From Bifidobacterium breve (GTDB lineage: Bacteria; Actinomycetota; Actinomycetes; S36-B12; UBA5976), in the NCBI GenBank assembly GCA_945861165.1, contig CAMATO010000055.1, positions 1-7,017 on the forward strand: 7,017 bases of DNA, written 5' to 3'. This document shows, in pieces, positions 6,565 to 7,017 of this stretch (position 1 is its first letter; each line of letters starts with the position of its first letter). Below the pieces are notes generated by a model. It made no database searches. It was not told the DNA's origin and saw nothing but the letters and a program-made list of their open reading frames with translations. The position numbers and the translations under genes were made by a program.

Positions 6565-7017
6565 TTAGATCGTTGCCTCACTAATTATTTGCTGGGTATC
6601 AAATCTGGCTTTCTTATCCGATGCAAATAATTTATCAAGAGTAAGTTCCTTATTTGCAATAAATTCTGAACCTGATAGATGATTTTCTAAAACTTTATTC
6701 ACAATTTCAACTATAGACAAGAAAGAGAGTTTTCGCTCGATAAAGCCTTGTACGCAGATTTCGTTAGCTGCATTCATTACCGCGGGTGCAGTTCCTGCCG
6801 CTAAGCCTGCTTTTCTGGCAACACTTAGTGCAGAGAAAATATTTTCATCGACAGTCTCAAAATTCCAATGTACGGACTTTGTCCAATCGATTGCTGGTGA
6901 TATATCTTCCAGTCGATCTGGCCAACTCAAAGCAAGAGCAATTGGAACTTTCATATTTGGAGGTGAAGCTTGGGCCATAGTTGATCCGTCAACAAATTCC
7001 ACCATTGAATGCACAAT
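6565..7017 (-). CDS. dxr: 1-deoxy-D-xylulose 5-phosphate reductoisomerase, C-terminal part (5' end outside window)
   Basis: Dxr rearranges and reduces 1-deoxy-D-xylulose 5-phosphate to 2-C-methyl-D-erythritol 4-phosphate with NADPH, the committed step of the MEP pathway, in the cytoplasm. Only the last 150 residues of about 390 are here. The frame is open through the right edge: the last codons read Ile-Val-His-Ser-Met-Val-Glu-Phe, the conserved IVHSMVEF of the family. The GTG at 7014 is therefore an internal Val and not a start. Next come VDGSTMAQASPP and PIALALSWPDRL, where relatives have DGS..AQ..PPDM and PIA.AL.WP.R. The C-terminal helical domain carries KAGLAAGTAPAVMNAANEIC, including the family NAANE motif. 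The canonical Asp of PPDM is Asn here (PPNM), a mild change. The TAA at 6565-6567 abuts the rseP start. In other actinobacteria, genes such as frr, pyrH and cdsA lie further upstream of dxr; that cannot be seen here. Confidence 0.97.
   Translation of the reverse strand: MVHSMVEFVDGSTMAQASPPNMKVPIALALSWPDRLEDISPAIDWTKSVHWNFETVDENIFSALSVARKAGLAAGTAPAVMNAANEICVQGFIERKLSFLSIVEIVNKVLENHLSGSEFIANKELTLDKLFASDKKARFDTQQIISEATI

Larger units (their letters stand above)
729..7017 (-). other. Probable operon dxr-rseP-ispG-GNAT-proS-permease
   Basis: Six same-strand genes are separated by 0, 9, 7, 27 and 0 bases. No factor-independent terminator and no convincing internal promoter is visible between them, apart from a weak TAGGCT before proS. 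The main promoter must lie beyond the right edge. The unit combines two MEP-pathway enzymes, a membrane protease, a tRNA synthetase and two genes of unknown substrate. Operon status is inferred from spacing and orientation only. Confidence 0.75.

Noticed and set aside
6786..6980. 64-residue plus-strand open frame opposite dxr
   Set aside because: It is antisense to the conserved Dxr C-terminal region and shows no recognisable motif.
7012..7014. GTG as a start codon of a 149-residue protein
   Set aside because: The codon is the Val of the conserved Dxr IVHSMVEF stretch and the frame stays open to the window edge, so this is an internal position of a longer gene.

Overview
The window is a compact stretch of bacterial chromosome with almost no non-coding DNA. 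Gene content and order point to Actinomycetota. On the minus strand, dxr, rseP, ispG, a DUF4081-type GNAT protein and proS follow one another, as I recall them doing in Streptomyces and partly in Mycobacterium. A DUF4439 ferritin-like gene faces proS from the other side, as Rv2844 does in M. tuberculosis. Base composition is low for this phylum: sampled lines run from about 30 to 47% GC, roughly 38-40% overall by eye. Low GC with gene gaps of 0-27 bases suggests a streamlined aquatic actinobacterium, for example a relative of Ca. Nanopelagicales (acI). That placement is inference from memory, not a search.

Layout. Bases 2-732 (plus strand) hold the 3' end of an unrecognised helical, possibly lipoprotein, gene overlapped by ATGA with a DUF4439 ferritin-like gene. 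Bases 729-7017 (minus strand, transcribed right to left) are one probable operon. It begins with the C-terminal part of dxr, which runs off the right edge, then rseP, ispG, the GNAT gene, proS and a TauE/SafE-type membrane permease. The two strands converge at 729-732, where both stop codons lie in one TTAA tetranucleotide.

Function. Dxr and IspG are the second and sixth enzymes after DXS in the MEP route to isoprenoid precursors. RseP, encoded between them, is the site-2 membrane protease that cleaves anti-sigma factors and similar clients. ProS charges tRNA-Pro. The GNAT protein and the permease have no assigned substrate. Junctions are tight (0, 9, 7, 27 and 0 bases), so translational coupling is likely.

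No mobile element, CRISPR array, RNA gene or phage remnant was seen, and no undescribed system is evident. The points most worth a second look are the permease gene at the proS/DUF4439 junction, the paired helical/ferritin-like genes, and a substituted glycine in the GNAT acetyl-CoA loop.
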